Assembly (NCBI GenBank): GCA_023480735.1
Contig: JAMCXB010000067.1
Location: 1 to 64,000, forward strand
From: Bacteroidota bacterium
Lineage (GTDB): Bacteria > Bacteroidota > Ignavibacteria > Kryptoniales > JAKASW01
DNA length: 64,000 nucleotides
Reading direction: 5' to 3'
A program made the position numbers and the translations under genes. Of this stretch, positions 17,002 to 27,971 are shown one piece after another. Every line of letters starts with the position of its first letter. The first letter of the stretch is position 1. The notes under the pieces were generated by a model. That model was not told where the DNA came from. It searched no databases and worked only from the letters and a program-made list of their open reading frames with translations.

Positions 17002-18087
17002 ATGATCGCTTTCCAGCTAAGAAAACCCGAAATACACAGGATTCTCGTGGTGAAACCCCGTGCGATTGGAGATGTGCTGCTCTCTACTCCAGTTCTGCCA
17101 AACCTGCGCAACGAATTTCCCAATGCCACGATCCATTTCCTCGTTGAGAAATTCGCGGCGCCCGTACTGGCGGGGAATCCCTACGTGGACGAGATAATCT
17201 CCTACGACACCAAGACACAATCTTCTCTCTCGATCATATCACAGGTTAGGAGAAATAAATACGACCTAATAATTGATTTGTTTGCAAATCCACGGACCGC
17301 GGTCATAACGGCGCTGAGCGGTGCAAGGTATAGGGTCGGATTCCCGTTCAAATGGAGAAGAGTGGCTTACAATATTCTCGTCAAGCCGAGAAGCGGAGAG
17401 GTACACAACGTAGAGTTCAACCTTGACGCACTCCGCAAGCTTGGGCTGAAGGTGAAATCACGAAACCCGCTATTCTATTTGGATAGTAGATCCGGAAATT
17501 TCTCGGCTGAATTCGTGTTGAAGCACCATTTGAAGGCAAATGAATTCATTACGATGAATGTCGGCGGCGGATGGCAAACGAAACGCTGGAGCATCGACAA
17601 CTTCGGCAGACTCTCGCAAATGATAGCATCGCGCTTAGGTCTGCCCGTTGTGGTTTTGTACGGCCCGTCGGAGGCCCAGGAAGCGGCTAGTATCGCTGAG
17701 ACGACGAACGCGATTCTCGCTCCACCCACTTCCCTTCACGAAATGGGAGCGATCATGACGTCGTCGCTTCTACTGGTCACGAACGACTCCGGTCCAATGC
17801 ATATAGCATCTGCACTTGAAGTTCCGACGCTAGCGATTTTCGGACCAACTAGCCCACGCCTCCAGGGGCCTTATGGAAACATTTCGGTGATAGTCCGTAA
17901 TGAGGCGCTAGGTTGCCTTGAATGCAATCTGACAAAATGCACGATTGGTAACCTGTGTATGACCAATCTCGGTGCCGAGACTGTCTTCGAGAGTCTTCTG
18001 ATTCTGGTTTCGAAAATTCACCAGATATCGGACGCAACAACTGCCAAAGTGAACGCAAAAACCAGGAAACCCGATGAAACTGTTTGA
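17002..18087 (+). CDS. Glycosyltransferase family 9 (heptosyltransferase-like)
   Basis: About 361 residues. The frame opens at TTG 16933, but that would leave one base to the divergent PorV-like gene, so ATG 17002 is preferred. KPRAIGDVLLSTPVLPNL (about 16-33) is the GT9 acceptor-side motif, and NDSGPMHIASAL with LAIFGPTSP (about 253-278) the nucleotide-sugar side. The late segment CLECNLTKCTIGNLC is cysteine-rich. Such enzymes add heptose or other sugars to lipid A core in the cytoplasm. It overlaps the next GT9 gene by 14 bases. Confidence 0.85.
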   Translation: MIAFQLRKPEIHRILVVKPRAIGDVLLSTPVLPNLRNEFPNATIHFLVEKFAAPVLAGNPYVDEIISYDTKTQSSLSIISQVRRNKYDLIIDLFANPRTAVITALSGARYRVGFPFKWRRVAYNILVKPRSGEVHNVEFNLDALRKLGLKVKSRNPLFYLDSRSGNFSAEFVLKHHLKANEFITMNVGGGWQTKRWSIDNFGRLSQMIASRLGLPVVVLYGPSEAQEAASIAETTNAILAPPTSLHEMGAIMTSSLLLVTNDSGPMHIASALEVPTLAIFGPTSPRLQGPYGNISVIVRNEALGCLECNLTKCTIGNLCMTNLGAETVFESLLILVSKIHQISDATTAKVNAKTRKPDETV

Positions 18088-19264
18088 TTTCGAAATACCC
18101 GATTGCAAGAGATTTAACGGTTACAAGCCTTGTTTTCCGTACAAGACCTGCTATGAAAGGTGCGCACGTCCCGACAGCCCGTTCGGCACAAAGATCCTCA
18201 TCGTAAATCTGGACGCCATGGGTGATGTGCTGATGACGACCGCTCAACTTAAGCCCATAAAGCGCAAATATCCGGAAAGCTACGTAGCATGGATAACCTT
18301 GAAATCTGCTGTTCCCCTTCTGCATGGAAATCCTTTCATCGATGACGTCTTTTCGTGGGATGCCGAGAGCTGGCTCGTACTTGAGCAGATGGAATTTGAT
18401 TTGATACTAAATGCAGACAAATCCAGAAGGTCTGCAGCGCTAGCCATGAAGCTGAAAGCCAACGAGAAGCTCGGATTCGGGTTGAACAATAAAGGACAGA
18501 TTATTCCCCTCAATAAAGAGGCAAGCCATAATTTTAAGCTGGGCATCGACGACTACATGAAGTTCAGAATGAACGGCAGGACGGGACAGGATATTCTTGC
18601 CGAGACGTTCAAACTCCCCTATGAGCGAGACGAATACGTCCTGGAGCTTACGGACGACGAGAAGCAGCAAACAGCGTGGTACAGGAAATCAAAAGGTATC
18701 GGCGGCAACGATGTTGTTGTAGGGTTCAATACGGGATGCTCGGACCTCTACCCCAACAAGAAAATGACTATCGAGCAGCACCTGACGCTAATCGAGATGT
18801 TTTCCGATGAGAATGATATCAAGATGTTTCTTCTCGGTGGGAGGACGGATGCAGAGAGGAATGAGGAGATTTATTCCAGTGCGTTGGAACAAAACCCCGG
18901 ATTATCGACGCGCCTCTTCAACACGCCCGCGACAGAGGGTTTGCGGAGGGGTATTGTATATGAAAACGCCGCCGACATTGTTATTACCGGTGACAGTTAT
19001 GGGATGCACCTTGCCGTTGCGCTGAAGAAATACGTGCTTGTATGGTTTGGTGTAAGTTGTTGGACGGAAATTGATCTTTATGAAAGGGGAACTAAGTTTG
19101 TTCCGGAAGGCCTATTCTGTTCCCCGTGCTGGAAGAAGGCATGTCCATACGATCTTGAATGCATCAAGATGATCGATCTGGAGAGGATGCGTTCCACAGC
19201 GATGGAATATGCTGGAAAGATTGCCGGTGAAAGAGTCCATGCTGCAAATTATGACGTCCCTTAA
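18074..19264 (+). CDS. Glycosyltransferase family 9 with cysteine-rich N-terminal extension
   Basis: A 396-residue paralogue of the previous gene. GT9 motifs: LDAMGDVLMTTAQL (about 46-59) and GDSYGMHLAVAL (about 306-317). It carries an unusual N-terminal extension with Cys11, Cys20, Cys26 and Cys30, and a C-terminal cluster CSPCWKKACPYDLEC, together suggesting metal or Fe-S binding. Donor and acceptor are unknown; with gmhB elsewhere in the window heptose is possible. It overlaps the preceding GT9 gene, so the two are one operon. Codon use looks like its neighbours. Confidence 0.82.
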   Translation: MKLFDFEIPDCKRFNGYKPCFPYKTCYERCARPDSPFGTKILIVNLDAMGDVLMTTAQLKPIKRKYPESYVAWITLKSAVPLLHGNPFIDDVFSWDAESWLVLEQMEFDLILNADKSRRSAALAMKLKANEKLGFGLNNKGQIIPLNKEASHNFKLGIDDYMKFRMNGRTGQDILAETFKLPYERDEYVLELTDDEKQQTAWYRKSKGIGGNDVVVGFNTGCSDLYPNKKMTIEQHLTLIEMFSDENDIKMFLLGGRTDAERNEEIYSSALEQNPGLSTRLFNTPATEGLRRGIVYENAADIVITGDSYGMHLAVALKKYVLVWFGVSCWTEIDLYERGTKFVPEGLFCSPCWKKACPYDLECIKMIDLERMRSTAMEYAGKIAGERVHAANYDVP

Positions 19265-19318
19265 GGCACATTGAAATCATTACACGTAACCAACACGACG
19301 CAGAATTGAAATCCCGAA

Positions 19319-20734
19319 TTAGCCTCTGACCAGCGTCAGAACGTTCTCGATGTGATACGTCTGGGGAAACATGTCAACCGGCTGCGACGAGACCGGCGTA
19401 TATCCATGAGATACAATCTCCTTCACGTCTCTCGCCTGTGTCATCGGGTTGCAGCTGACATAGACGATCTTGTCAGCCTGGAGCAAGTGGATATTGGCAG
19501 AAATCTTGGGATGTAAACCGTTTCGCGGCGGATCGACCACAATCAGGTCCGGCTTCGGGAGATTCAAGTTTCGGAAATTTCCTGCGGGGTCTCTTCCTTT
19601 GAACAACTCAGCCAGATCGGTCTTTACGAACCTGACATTCTTCACACCGTTGAGGTTCGCATTTTCTTCGGCGTCTTTGACCGAGGAGTCCGCCAGCTCG
19701 AATCCGTAGACCTGATCGGCAAATTCGGACAGATAGATGGAAATACTTCCGGTCCCGCTATAGAAATCATAGATGACCTTCTGCCTTCCTCCCACGGCGG
19801 CCAAAGCAGTCTCATAAAGCTTCTCTGCCTGGAGAGTATTCGTTTGAAAGAACGAAAGAGGAGAGATCTTGAAAGAGTATTTTCCAATTTTTTCGGTTAT
19901 GTAGCCGTTCCCAAAATGGACGCGCCAGACTGTGCCGGAGGCAACCTGTGCGCGAGTCGAATTCACTATAGTCGTGAACGTGGACACAAATGGGAGGTCC
20001 TGCTTCATTGTCGTCGCGAGTCTTTCAATCACCGCGTCTTCGTTCAGAACAAAGAGGTTTACCATGTACTCATCTGAACTCGATGATTTCCTGACGGTCA
20101 GAAACCTGAGCGAACCGGAATGGGTCTGTGGATTGTAGATTGTCATACCAGACTCGGTCCTGAAAGCCGATTCGGGAGCTATTTTGTCGCGAAACCAGTT
20201 CAGTATCCGGTTTGTCTTTTCGTCGCCGAGGTGGCAGTGGGCGATGTCTATCGTCTTGTCGTATCTTCCCGGAGAATGGAACCCAAGTGCTACCTTCACC
20301 GGGTCGTTCTCCAGTATCCTGAACGGATTCTCTGAAAAGGTAAATTCGAGTTTGTTCCTGTACTCATAAATATTGTCTGCTCCGACCGTCTCCTTGACCT
20401 CCAATTTCAAGCCTGCAGTTCGCTCGAGAGCGTCAATCACGTGTCTGCGCTTCGAGGAAACTTGTTCGTTGTAATCGAGATGCTGCCATCTACATCCACC
20501 GCAAACGCCGAAATAGCGGCATACAGGCTCAACCCGGTGGGAAGATGGAGTCAGGATGTCAATTACTTTTGCTTCCGCATAGTCGCGTTTTCGTTTGATG
20601 ACTTTTGCCTTTACCACATCGCCCGGCACACCTCCGGCAACAAATATTACGTATCCATCCAGCCTTGCAATTGCTTTCCCTTCAAACCCGATCGAGTCAA
20701 TATTCAGCTCAACAACTTCGTCTTTAGAAATCAT
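19319..20734 (-). CDS. rlmD: 23S rRNA (uracil-C5)-methyltransferase, RlmD/RumA family
   Basis: Methylates a uracil in 23S rRNA (U1939 in E. coli) with S-adenosylmethionine. At 471 residues it has an N-terminal TRAM domain (1 to about 60), then Fe-S cysteines Cys72, Cys78 and Cys81 (CRYFGVCGGC) with a fourth in AHCHLG. The methyltransferase motif is DFYSGTGSISIYLS, followed by DPPRNGLH, and the catalytic cysteine is in YVSCNP near the C-terminus. It overlaps the glycerate kinase stop as ATGA and is the last gene of the glyS operon. TrmA/RlmC specificity is possible, but the TRAM domain and Fe-S motif favour RlmD type. Confidence 0.88.
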   Translation of the reverse strand: MISKDEVVELNIDSIGFEGKAIARLDGYVIFVAGGVPGDVVKAKVIKRKRDYAEAKVIDILTPSSHRVEPVCRYFGVCGGCRWQHLDYNEQVSSKRRHVIDALERTAGLKLEVKETVGADNIYEYRNKLEFTFSENPFRILENDPVKVALGFHSPGRYDKTIDIAHCHLGDEKTNRILNWFRDKIAPESAFRTESGMTIYNPQTHSGSLRFLTVRKSSSSDEYMVNLFVLNEDAVIERLATTMKQDLPFVSTFTTIVNSTRAQVASGTVWRVHFGNGYITEKIGKYSFKISPLSFFQTNTLQAEKLYETALAAVGGRQKVIYDFYSGTGSISIYLSEFADQVYGFELADSSVKDAEENANLNGVKNVRFVKTDLAELFKGRDPAGNFRNLNLPKPDLIVVDPPRNGLHPKISANIHLLQADKIVYVSCNPMTQARDVKEIVSHGYTPVSSQPVDMFPQTYHIENVLTLVRG

Positions 20735-22065
20735 GCTACAATTATTCCCGATATGTCCATTACGTTTGTGTCGGTCGGGCCAGTACTAATCAGGCCGCCG
20801 TGTTTCGTGAAAAATGAGTTAGAATCACTTTCATTAAAATACTTCTGAATCTCTTTGCCGCCATCGTCGAAGCGCGCCAGTAACTCGGCAGAAGCGAACG
20901 CGCCTGCAGCGCTGCTGTTTCCGTCCTTACCGTCGGTACCGAAAGAAAAGACGGTCGTTCTGTTCAGATTCACGCCACCTTCCTTGAGCCTGACAAGCTC
21001 ACGAAGCGCACTCAGCACGAGGTGTTGGTTTCTTCCGCCCTTTCCTGGTCCCTTTACATTCACAGTTGTCTCACCACCGGTTAGCACAAGCGCGGGCGGA
21101 GGGACAGGAATCCCGTCTTGTTCCACCGACCTCGCAATCGAGACCAGGAAACCTGCGGCGCTTTCAGCATCCATTTCCAGGAATCTTGTGAGGACAAGCG
21201 TGTTGAATCCGTTCTCAATCCCTTCGTTCTCGGCAGCGCTTAGGGCATTCGAGTTGGAAGCGATAACCCGAACCGCATTGTTTTCCAGGTTAATGCCTCT
21301 AAAATGTTCCGAGAGACTTCTCAGAGCATTCGGTATGGATTCATTGATCTTCGCGATCAGGCCGCTCTCAACCAGGAAATCGTATGCATCGGCAGGCGTA
21401 GTGTTGTCAGGTACTGTTGGTCCGCTCGCGATGGATGGAAGATGGTCTCCGACTACATCGGAAATTACGAGCGACAGTTTATTTGCTTTCTTTGCCAATG
21501 CTGCTAATTTCCCGCCGCCAAGGGCCGAGAGATGTCGTCTTAGTAAGTTTAGTTTGTGAATCGGGACTCCGCTGTCCAGTGCCGCTTTGATTAAATGGTT
21601 GGCATCGTCAAGGCTTACGCCTTCGACAGGGACAAAGACCGACGCACTCCCGCCTCCGGAAATCAGGAAGAGCAGCATATCGGTTGCCCGGCAGGAAGAA
21701 ACGAACTGACGCACCTTATCCCCTGCCTTCAGACTCTCTTTGTCAGAATAGGGATGCCCCGTCTTGAAGAATTTAAATCCCTTCACACCGAGATGTCTCT
21801 CGATGGGTGTAGCGATTATACCGTTGACTCTGTCGCCAAGTCTCTTTTGAATTTCAAGCGCCATAGCCTCGGCGGACTTCCCTATCGCGACGCACCTCAA
21901 AGCGTTTCGACCTTCGAGATGAAGTGTATGTCCGAATGCCGTTAGATTATTGCCGGACAATCGACAGTTGTTCTCAAACACAGTTATTGGTTTTACGGCG
22001 CAGATAGAACTCTCGACAAGCCTCTGCAGCAGTGTCTCCGCAGAGCTGTCCACTGCAGCCTTCAT
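20731..22065 (-). CDS. Glycerate 2-kinase, MOFRL family
   Basis: Phosphorylates D-glycerate to 2-phosphoglycerate. A 444-residue two-domain protein: the N-terminal glycerate kinase domain has AIGKSAEAMA (about 57-66) and ISGGGSASVF (about 134-143), and the C-terminal MOFRL domain has LTGGETTVNVKGPGKGGRNQ and SFGTDGKDGNS. It overlaps both neighbours by four bases (ATGA), so it belongs to the glyS-DUF2461-kinase-rlmD operon. Physiological source of glycerate (serine or glyoxylate route) is not shown. Confidence 0.87.
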   Translation of the reverse strand: MKAAVDSSAETLLQRLVESSICAVKPITVFENNCRLSGNNLTAFGHTLHLEGRNALRCVAIGKSAEAMALEIQKRLGDRVNGIIATPIERHLGVKGFKFFKTGHPYSDKESLKAGDKVRQFVSSCRATDMLLFLISGGGSASVFVPVEGVSLDDANHLIKAALDSGVPIHKLNLLRRHLSALGGGKLAALAKKANKLSLVISDVVGDHLPSIASGPTVPDNTTPADAYDFLVESGLIAKINESIPNALRSLSEHFRGINLENNAVRVIASNSNALSAAENEGIENGFNTLVLTRFLEMDAESAAGFLVSIARSVEQDGIPVPPPALVLTGGETTVNVKGPGKGGRNQHLVLSALRELVRLKEGGVNLNRTTVFSFGTDGKDGNSSAAGAFASAELLARFDDGGKEIQKYFNESDSNSFFTKHGGLISTGPTDTNVMDISGIIVA

Positions 22066-22907
22066 TTGCTTGAGATCTTTAACAAACCAATCCGGCTTGT
22101 GTATGCTTCCAGATCTGCTACTGGATTATCGGAAGTAGAAAATATGTAAAGAGGATAAAGCCTGTTGAATGTCTTCATTGCAAGGGCAAGCAGCCTCTTT
22201 GATGAGGCGACGGGATCGAACTTCTCTAATTCTTTTCCGAAGATGATGTGGTTGACACCTTTGAACTTCAAATGATCACGTTTCGGTTTGAAGCTTTCCG
22301 AGATCGGCTCGGTCCCGTAGTGAAGTTCGTAAGCGGAAAACTCGCTCCCTATTCTATACTTCCTGCAGGCGTCGAGAAAAGCCTGGCCGTAAGAAGAGAC
22401 GTTTTCTTCGAAACGTCTTCGCCCGTCGACTTTCTCATTGTTTATGAACGTTCCGAGCTCCATTCCGTTCCTGTCGATGTAGAGGAATAGTTCCGAATCC
22501 CATTTTGATTTCCCGAAACGGATGAGCATGAAGTCTTTGTACGGCTTCTTCGCAAAACGCATGTCCCTGTTGATGCGGACAAGTGTCCGGTTGAACTTAG
22601 GTTCGGTGTCAAGCACAGGATTGATGAATTTTATGAAGGGGCCGATAGATGTGACGAACAATCGTGCGGGATTCAAGAGAAACTGCTCGTACTCCGGCCT
22701 GTGCTTGCGGAACCATGTTACCGAATTGTGTTTGTACAATTGATCGAGGAATTCGAAGGTCTCCTTTGAGAAACCCTTGAACTCTTCTATGTATCCTGCG
22801 GATTCCGAAGCACGTCCGTTAGACTTCAACCCGGCAACACGGGGAGTTGACGGGCCGACATGTCTCGTAGGAGTGCCTGTCGCTTTCTTCTTTATTTCTG
22901 ACTTCAC
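22062..22907 (-). CDS. DUF2461 family protein
   Basis: A 281-residue protein of the DUF2461 (TIGR02453) family. After a charged, low-complexity leader of about 45 residues come ETFEFLDQLYKHNSVTWF (about 49-66), RINRDMRFAKKPYKD and SYGQAFLDACRK, all typical. No enzymatic function is established for the family. It starts with GTG overlapping the glyS stop (GTGA) and ends in ATGA overlap with glycerate kinase. Confidence 0.8.
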   Translation of the reverse strand: MKSEIKKKATGTPTRHVGPSTPRVAGLKSNGRASESAGYIEEFKGFSKETFEFLDQLYKHNSVTWFRKHRPEYEQFLLNPARLFVTSIGPFIKFINPVLDTEPKFNRTLVRINRDMRFAKKPYKDFMLIRFGKSKWDSELFLYIDRNGMELGTFINNEKVDGRRRFEENVSSYGQAFLDACRKYRIGSEFSAYELHYGTEPISESFKPKRDHLKFKGVNHIIFGKELEKFDPVASSKRLLALAMKTFNRLYPLYIFSTSDNPVADLEAYTSRIGLLKISSK

Positions 22908-24421
22908 TCGTTCTGGCGTTTCAATTTATTTTCGAGATATTCCGATATCTTTGCGGAGCCGACTCGTTCTTGCTTCATGGAGTCTCGATCCCGCACGGTT
23001 ACAGTCTGATCCTGAAGCGTCTGAGAGTCTACCGTGACGCAGAAAGGGGTCCCAGCTTCATCCTGACGGCGATATCGCCTTCCGATGGAACCGGCATCAT
23101 CGTAGAATGCTCTGAAGCGCTTTCTTAGATCGTCGAAGATATTTCTGGCGATTTCGGGCATGGTTTCGCGGTTAACCAATGGAAGCACGGCTACCTTGAT
23201 TGGGGCAAGCCGTGGATGGAATTTCAGAACGGAACGGATTTCCTTGCCTGTGTCCTCTTCGGCATACGCATCGACAAGGAATGCCATGAAGGACCTGCTT
23301 GCTCCTGCTGAAGTTTCGATTATGTAGGGAATATATTTCTCCTTCGAAGCATCGTCAAAATACTCCATGCTCTTTCCGGAAAACTCCTGGTGCCTTGTCA
23401 GATCGTAGTTAGTGCGGTTGTGAATACCTTCTATTTCTCCCCAACCGAACGGGAACTGATATTCAATATCGTATGCGTCCTTGGCATAGTGTGCCAGCTT
23501 ATCTTTTTCATGTCGGTGAAAATGAAGCTTATCCTTATTGATTCCCAGGTTGGTAAACCATTCGATCCTCTCGTGCCTCCATTTCTCGAACCAGTCGTCA
23601 TCAGTTCCAGGTTTGACGAAGAATTGCATTTCCATCTGTTCGAATTCGCGCGTTCTGAACAACCAGTTCTTGGTGTTTATTTCATTGCGAAAAGCCTTTC
23701 CGATCTGCGCAATGCCGAACGGGAGTTTTTGTCTCGATGAAGCGACGACGTTTTGGTAGTTAACATAAATGCCCTGTGCAGTTTCGGGTCGCAAGTATAC
23801 CGCCGCCGAGGAATCTTCTACCGGACCCACAAAAGTCTTGAACATGAGGTTGAACTTGCGTGCCTCCGTAAATGTCGCCTTGTTCCCGCAATTGGGGCAG
23901 GATAATTCCGGAAGAACCAAAACCGGAAATCTTTCCAGCGTACCGGCAAATTCCGTACGGATTACATCCTCAGGCTGTTTCTTATCCAGAGACGCCAATG
24001 CAGGGGAGGTCTTTCTCCACTCTTCCACGATTCCAGTTCCGTTGGAACTCTGAACCTTTTCAACAGCCTCCCAAATCTTCTTCACCGAGATCTCGTCAGA
24101 GAGTGTGTCGAGTCGGTAGCGAGCCTTGCACTGTCTGCAGTCGATCATTGGATCGGTAAAATTCTCAACGTGTCCGGATGCTTCCCAGACCCTCGGATGC
24201 ATCAAAATAGACGCATCGATCCCCTCTATGTTTTCACGGAGGGTCATAGTCTTCCACCATTCGTCCTTCACATTTCGGAGAAGTTCTACGCCAAGCGGGC
24301 CGTAATCCCAGCAGCCATTCAGCCCTCCATATATTTCGCTTGATTGAAAGGCGAATCCCCTTCTCTTTGCAAGCGATACGATTTTATCAAGTGTTAGTTC
24401 GGATTTGCTCGGTTGTGTCAT
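22904..24421 (-). CDS. glyS: Glycyl-tRNA synthetase, homodimeric class II
   Basis: Charges tRNA-Gly. At 505 residues it is the single-chain type used by many FCB bacteria, not the alpha/beta type. It starts DKIVSLAKRRGFAFQSSEIYGG (about 11-32, written here only for its family pattern in parts: RRGF and SSEIYGG). Zinc cysteines are in DCRQCKARY (about 93-101) and LSCPNCGNK (about 178-186). Class II motif 2 is FRNEI...RTREFEQMEMQFF, and the C-terminal anticodon domain follows PIKVAVLPL. It is the first gene of an operon of four overlapping genes and is divergent from smpB. Confidence 0.94.
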   Translation of the reverse strand: MTQPSKSELTLDKIVSLAKRRGFAFQSSEIYGGLNGCWDYGPLGVELLRNVKDEWWKTMTLRENIEGIDASILMHPRVWEASGHVENFTDPMIDCRQCKARYRLDTLSDEISVKKIWEAVEKVQSSNGTGIVEEWRKTSPALASLDKKQPEDVIRTEFAGTLERFPVLVLPELSCPNCGNKATFTEARKFNLMFKTFVGPVEDSSAAVYLRPETAQGIYVNYQNVVASSRQKLPFGIAQIGKAFRNEINTKNWLFRTREFEQMEMQFFVKPGTDDDWFEKWRHERIEWFTNLGINKDKLHFHRHEKDKLAHYAKDAYDIEYQFPFGWGEIEGIHNRTNYDLTRHQEFSGKSMEYFDDASKEKYIPYIIETSAGASRSFMAFLVDAYAEEDTGKEIRSVLKFHPRLAPIKVAVLPLVNRETMPEIARNIFDDLRKRFRAFYDDAGSIGRRYRRQDEAGTPFCVTVDSQTLQDQTVTVRDRDSMKQERVGSAKISEYLENKLKRQNE

Positions 24422-24682
24422 CTCTTCGCGCTTTTTTTAATCAATATAAAGAACGGTGCCGAATTGACAAAGTGCACACCACTCAGGCCGTAGAATCACC
24501 AAATGAGGGAGACGTGCGATGTCTACCCGATTCAAAAGTTTAAACCAAAAATCTTTGCCTTTAATCTTGACTTTGAAAGGTAAAATTTCGCATTTTATGT
24601 CGCAATCGGGAGAACTACCAAGAGTTCGGATGGTATAGTTAGGGTGAAAAGCCGACTGCGGTCACAAATTTGGAAAGGTTAA

Positions 24683-25138
24683 ATGGAACCTGAGGAAAAA
24701 ACGGTAGCGCAGAATCGTCGGGCACGATTCGAGTATCAAATAATCGAGACTACCGAAGCCGGCATTGTCCTTAAAGGAAGCGAGGTAAAGTCGGTCAGAC
24801 AGGGAAAAGTTGACATAAGTGATTGCTTCGCATCCGTTAAGGACGGAGAGGTTTGGCTGCATAACATGCATGTGGCCGCCTATCAGAATGCGGGTCCCTT
24901 CGGACACAACCCGAGAAGGACCCGGAAACTGCTACTACACAAGAGAGAGATTAGGAAACTCATCGGCAAAACAAAACAGAAGGGACTCTCTCTCGTTCCG
25001 ATCAGACTGTATTGGAAACACGGGCTTGCAAAAGTGGAGCTTGCTATTGCAAAAGGAAAGCAAGCTTATGACAAGCGCGAGACTATAAAGCAGCGGGACC
25101 AGGAGCGCGAAATACGACGCCGCAGTGCCGATGCTTGA
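24683..25138 (+). CDS. smpB: SsrA-binding protein SmpB
   Basis: Binds tmRNA and brings it to stalled ribosomes in trans-translation. At 151 residues it has normal length. NRRARFEYQIIETTEAGIVL opens the fold (about 9-28), then GSEVKSVRQGKVDI (about 32-45) and HNPRRTRKLLLHK (about 76-88), with a basic C-terminal tail KQRDQEREIRRR. No ssrA gene is visible in this window. It precedes tyrS by 53 bases on the same strand. Confidence 0.94.
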   Translation: MEPEEKTVAQNRRARFEYQIIETTEAGIVLKGSEVKSVRQGKVDISDCFASVKDGEVWLHNMHVAAYQNAGPFGHNPRRTRKLLLHKREIRKLIGKTKQKGLSLVPIRLYWKHGLAKVELAIAKGKQAYDKRETIKQRDQEREIRRRSADA

Positions 25139-25185
25139 GATACCTTGCTAATGAATATTCACCACACCTACCAGGAGAAAGATAG

Positions 25186-26429
<1,244 letters not shown>

Positions 26430-26448
26430 TGAATAAGGAGATGTAAAA

Positions 26449-26994
26449 TTGTATGTCCCATCAAAGATATTCTTTACCAAAGGGGTAGGCCGACATCGCG
26501 ACTATCTGCAGTCCTTTGAACTGGCACTGCGAGACGCAAAGATCGAGAAATGCAACCTGGTAACGGTGTCAAGTATCTACCCCGCAGGGTGTAAGCGCAT
26601 CCCGATTGATGAAGGAACCAAGCTCCTTCAGCCGGGACAAATAACATTCTGCGTGATGGCAAGAAACTCTACTAATGAACCAAATAGGCTCGTTGCCGCA
26701 TCAATCGGAGTGGCGACCCCCAACGATTCTTCACAATACGGATATCTATCTGAACATCATCCTTTTGGCGAGACGGATGAAAAGGCCGGCGAGTATGCGG
26801 AAGATCTTGCGGCTACAATGCTCGCCACGACACTTGGGATTGAGTTTGATCCCAATGCCGATTGGGACGAACGGGAGAAAGTCTACAAAATGAGCGGAAA
26901 GATCGTTAGAACGTTCAACATTACTCAGTCTGCAGAGGGAGACAGAAGAGGAATCTGGACGACAGTCGTTGCCGCCGGTATCCTCCTCCCCTGA
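26449..26994 (+). CDS. Pyruvoyl-dependent arginine decarboxylase
   Basis: Decarboxylates arginine to agmatine, a polyamine precursor or acid-resistance product. The 181-residue proenzyme contains [16 protein letters not shown] (about 35-50); self-cleavage between the two serines would give the beta chain and a pyruvoyl-capped alpha chain. [20 protein letters not shown] follows (about 105-124). AAGGAGA precedes a TTG start. It sits 19 bases after tyrS and ends at a strong terminator, so it is the last gene of the smpB-tyrS run. Confidence 0.88.
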   Translation: MYVPSKIFFTKGVGRHRDYLQSFELALRDAKIEKCNLVTVSSIYPAGCKRIPIDEGTKLLQPGQITFCVMARNSTNEPNRLVAASIGVATPNDSSQYGYLSEHHPFGETDEKAGEYAEDLAATMLATTLGIEFDPNADWDEREKVYKMSGKIVRTFNITQSAEGDRRGIWTTVVAAGILLP

Positions 26995-27021
26995 CCCGAC
27001 AAAAATATCTCCGGTTAGCAA

Positions 27022-27048
27022 AAAGCCCCGTTCCTGGAACGGGGCTTT
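27022..27048. terminator. Strong bidirectional terminator
   Basis: AAAGCCCCGTTC and GAACGGGGCTTT form a perfect 12-bp stem around CTG, between the convergent arginine decarboxylase gene and atpG. A-runs before and T-runs after the GC core give U-rich ends on both strands. Confidence 0.85.
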
Positions 27049-27077
27049 ATTGTATCTGAAGACTTGATTCTCGGTAC

Positions 27078-27968
27078 CTAACTACCTGAAGCGGTTAGCG
27101 CCTCGGCTCCGGACACGACTTCAAGCAGCTCCTTGGTAATTGCTCCCTGGCGAGCCTTGTTATACTGAAGCGAAAGCGTCTGTATGAGCTCGAACGCGTT
27201 TTCGCTCGCATTATCCATTGCAGCCATACGCGCTCCCTCCGCTGCCGCGTTGCTCTCCAGAAGTATCCTCCACACCTGATATTCAAGATGCTTTGGGATC
27301 AAAGCCTCGACAATGGAAGCCCGATCCGGTTCGTAGATATAATTCACCTCAGCGTGCTTCTTCTCCAGCATCAACTCGTCGGTTGGTATCGGAAGAAATT
27401 GTTCTATGACCAACCGCTGCTGGATAGCGCTCTTGAATTCATTGTAAACGATATCAACCCTGTCGTAATCGCCATTCATGTAACCCTTGACTATGTCTGA
27501 CACAAGATTCCTGGCAACGGGAAATGTCAAATCATGGAATATGCCGGAGTAGTTGCCTGCGATATTGAATTTCCGCCTGGAAAAGAAATCATAACCTTTC
27601 TTTCCAACCGTAAACAGGTTTACCCTGCCTAAAGCATCCAGGTGTGCGTATTCTCTCTGGATGAGTTCAACGGTAGCTTTGATGATATTTGAATTGAACG
27701 CTCCGCAGAAACCTCTGTCGGCGGTCACGGCGATGATCGCGACTTTTGATATATCCCTTTTGACCACGAGTCTGTTCTCGCCAAAGTCGGGACTGGTTGC
27801 AAGATGTTTCATCAGTTCACCGATCTTGCGAGAGTATGGCCTTGCCGAAACCACTGCAGATTGTGCCCGGCGCAGCTTGGCTGCCGCAACCATTTTCATG
27901 GCCTTCGTGATTTTTTCTGTGTTCTTGACACCGGCGATGCGGCGTCTTATTTCACGGAGAGTCGCCAA
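27078..27968 (-). CDS. atpG: ATP synthase F1 gamma subunit
   Basis: Central rotor shaft of F1. At 296 residues it shows the N-terminal coiled-coil start MATLREIRRRIAGVKNTEKI, then TADRGFCGAFN (about 77-87) and the C-terminal helix NASENAFELIQTLSLQYNKARQ. The TTG start follows AAGGAGTAAGAA. It is the last gene of the atp operon here; the beta and epsilon genes are not in the window, as is usual in Bacteroidota and Chlorobi, where atpDC lie apart. Confidence 0.94.
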   Translation of the reverse strand: MATLREIRRRIAGVKNTEKITKAMKMVAAAKLRRAQSAVVSARPYSRKIGELMKHLATSPDFGENRLVVKRDISKVAIIAVTADRGFCGAFNSNIIKATVELIQREYAHLDALGRVNLFTVGKKGYDFFSRRKFNIAGNYSGIFHDLTFPVARNLVSDIVKGYMNGDYDRVDIVYNEFKSAIQQRLVIEQFLPIPTDELMLEKKHAEVNYIYEPDRASIVEALIPKHLEYQVWRILLESNAAAEGARMAAMDNASENAFELIQTLSLQYNKARQGAITKELLEVVSGAEALTASGS

Positions 27969-27971
27969 TTC

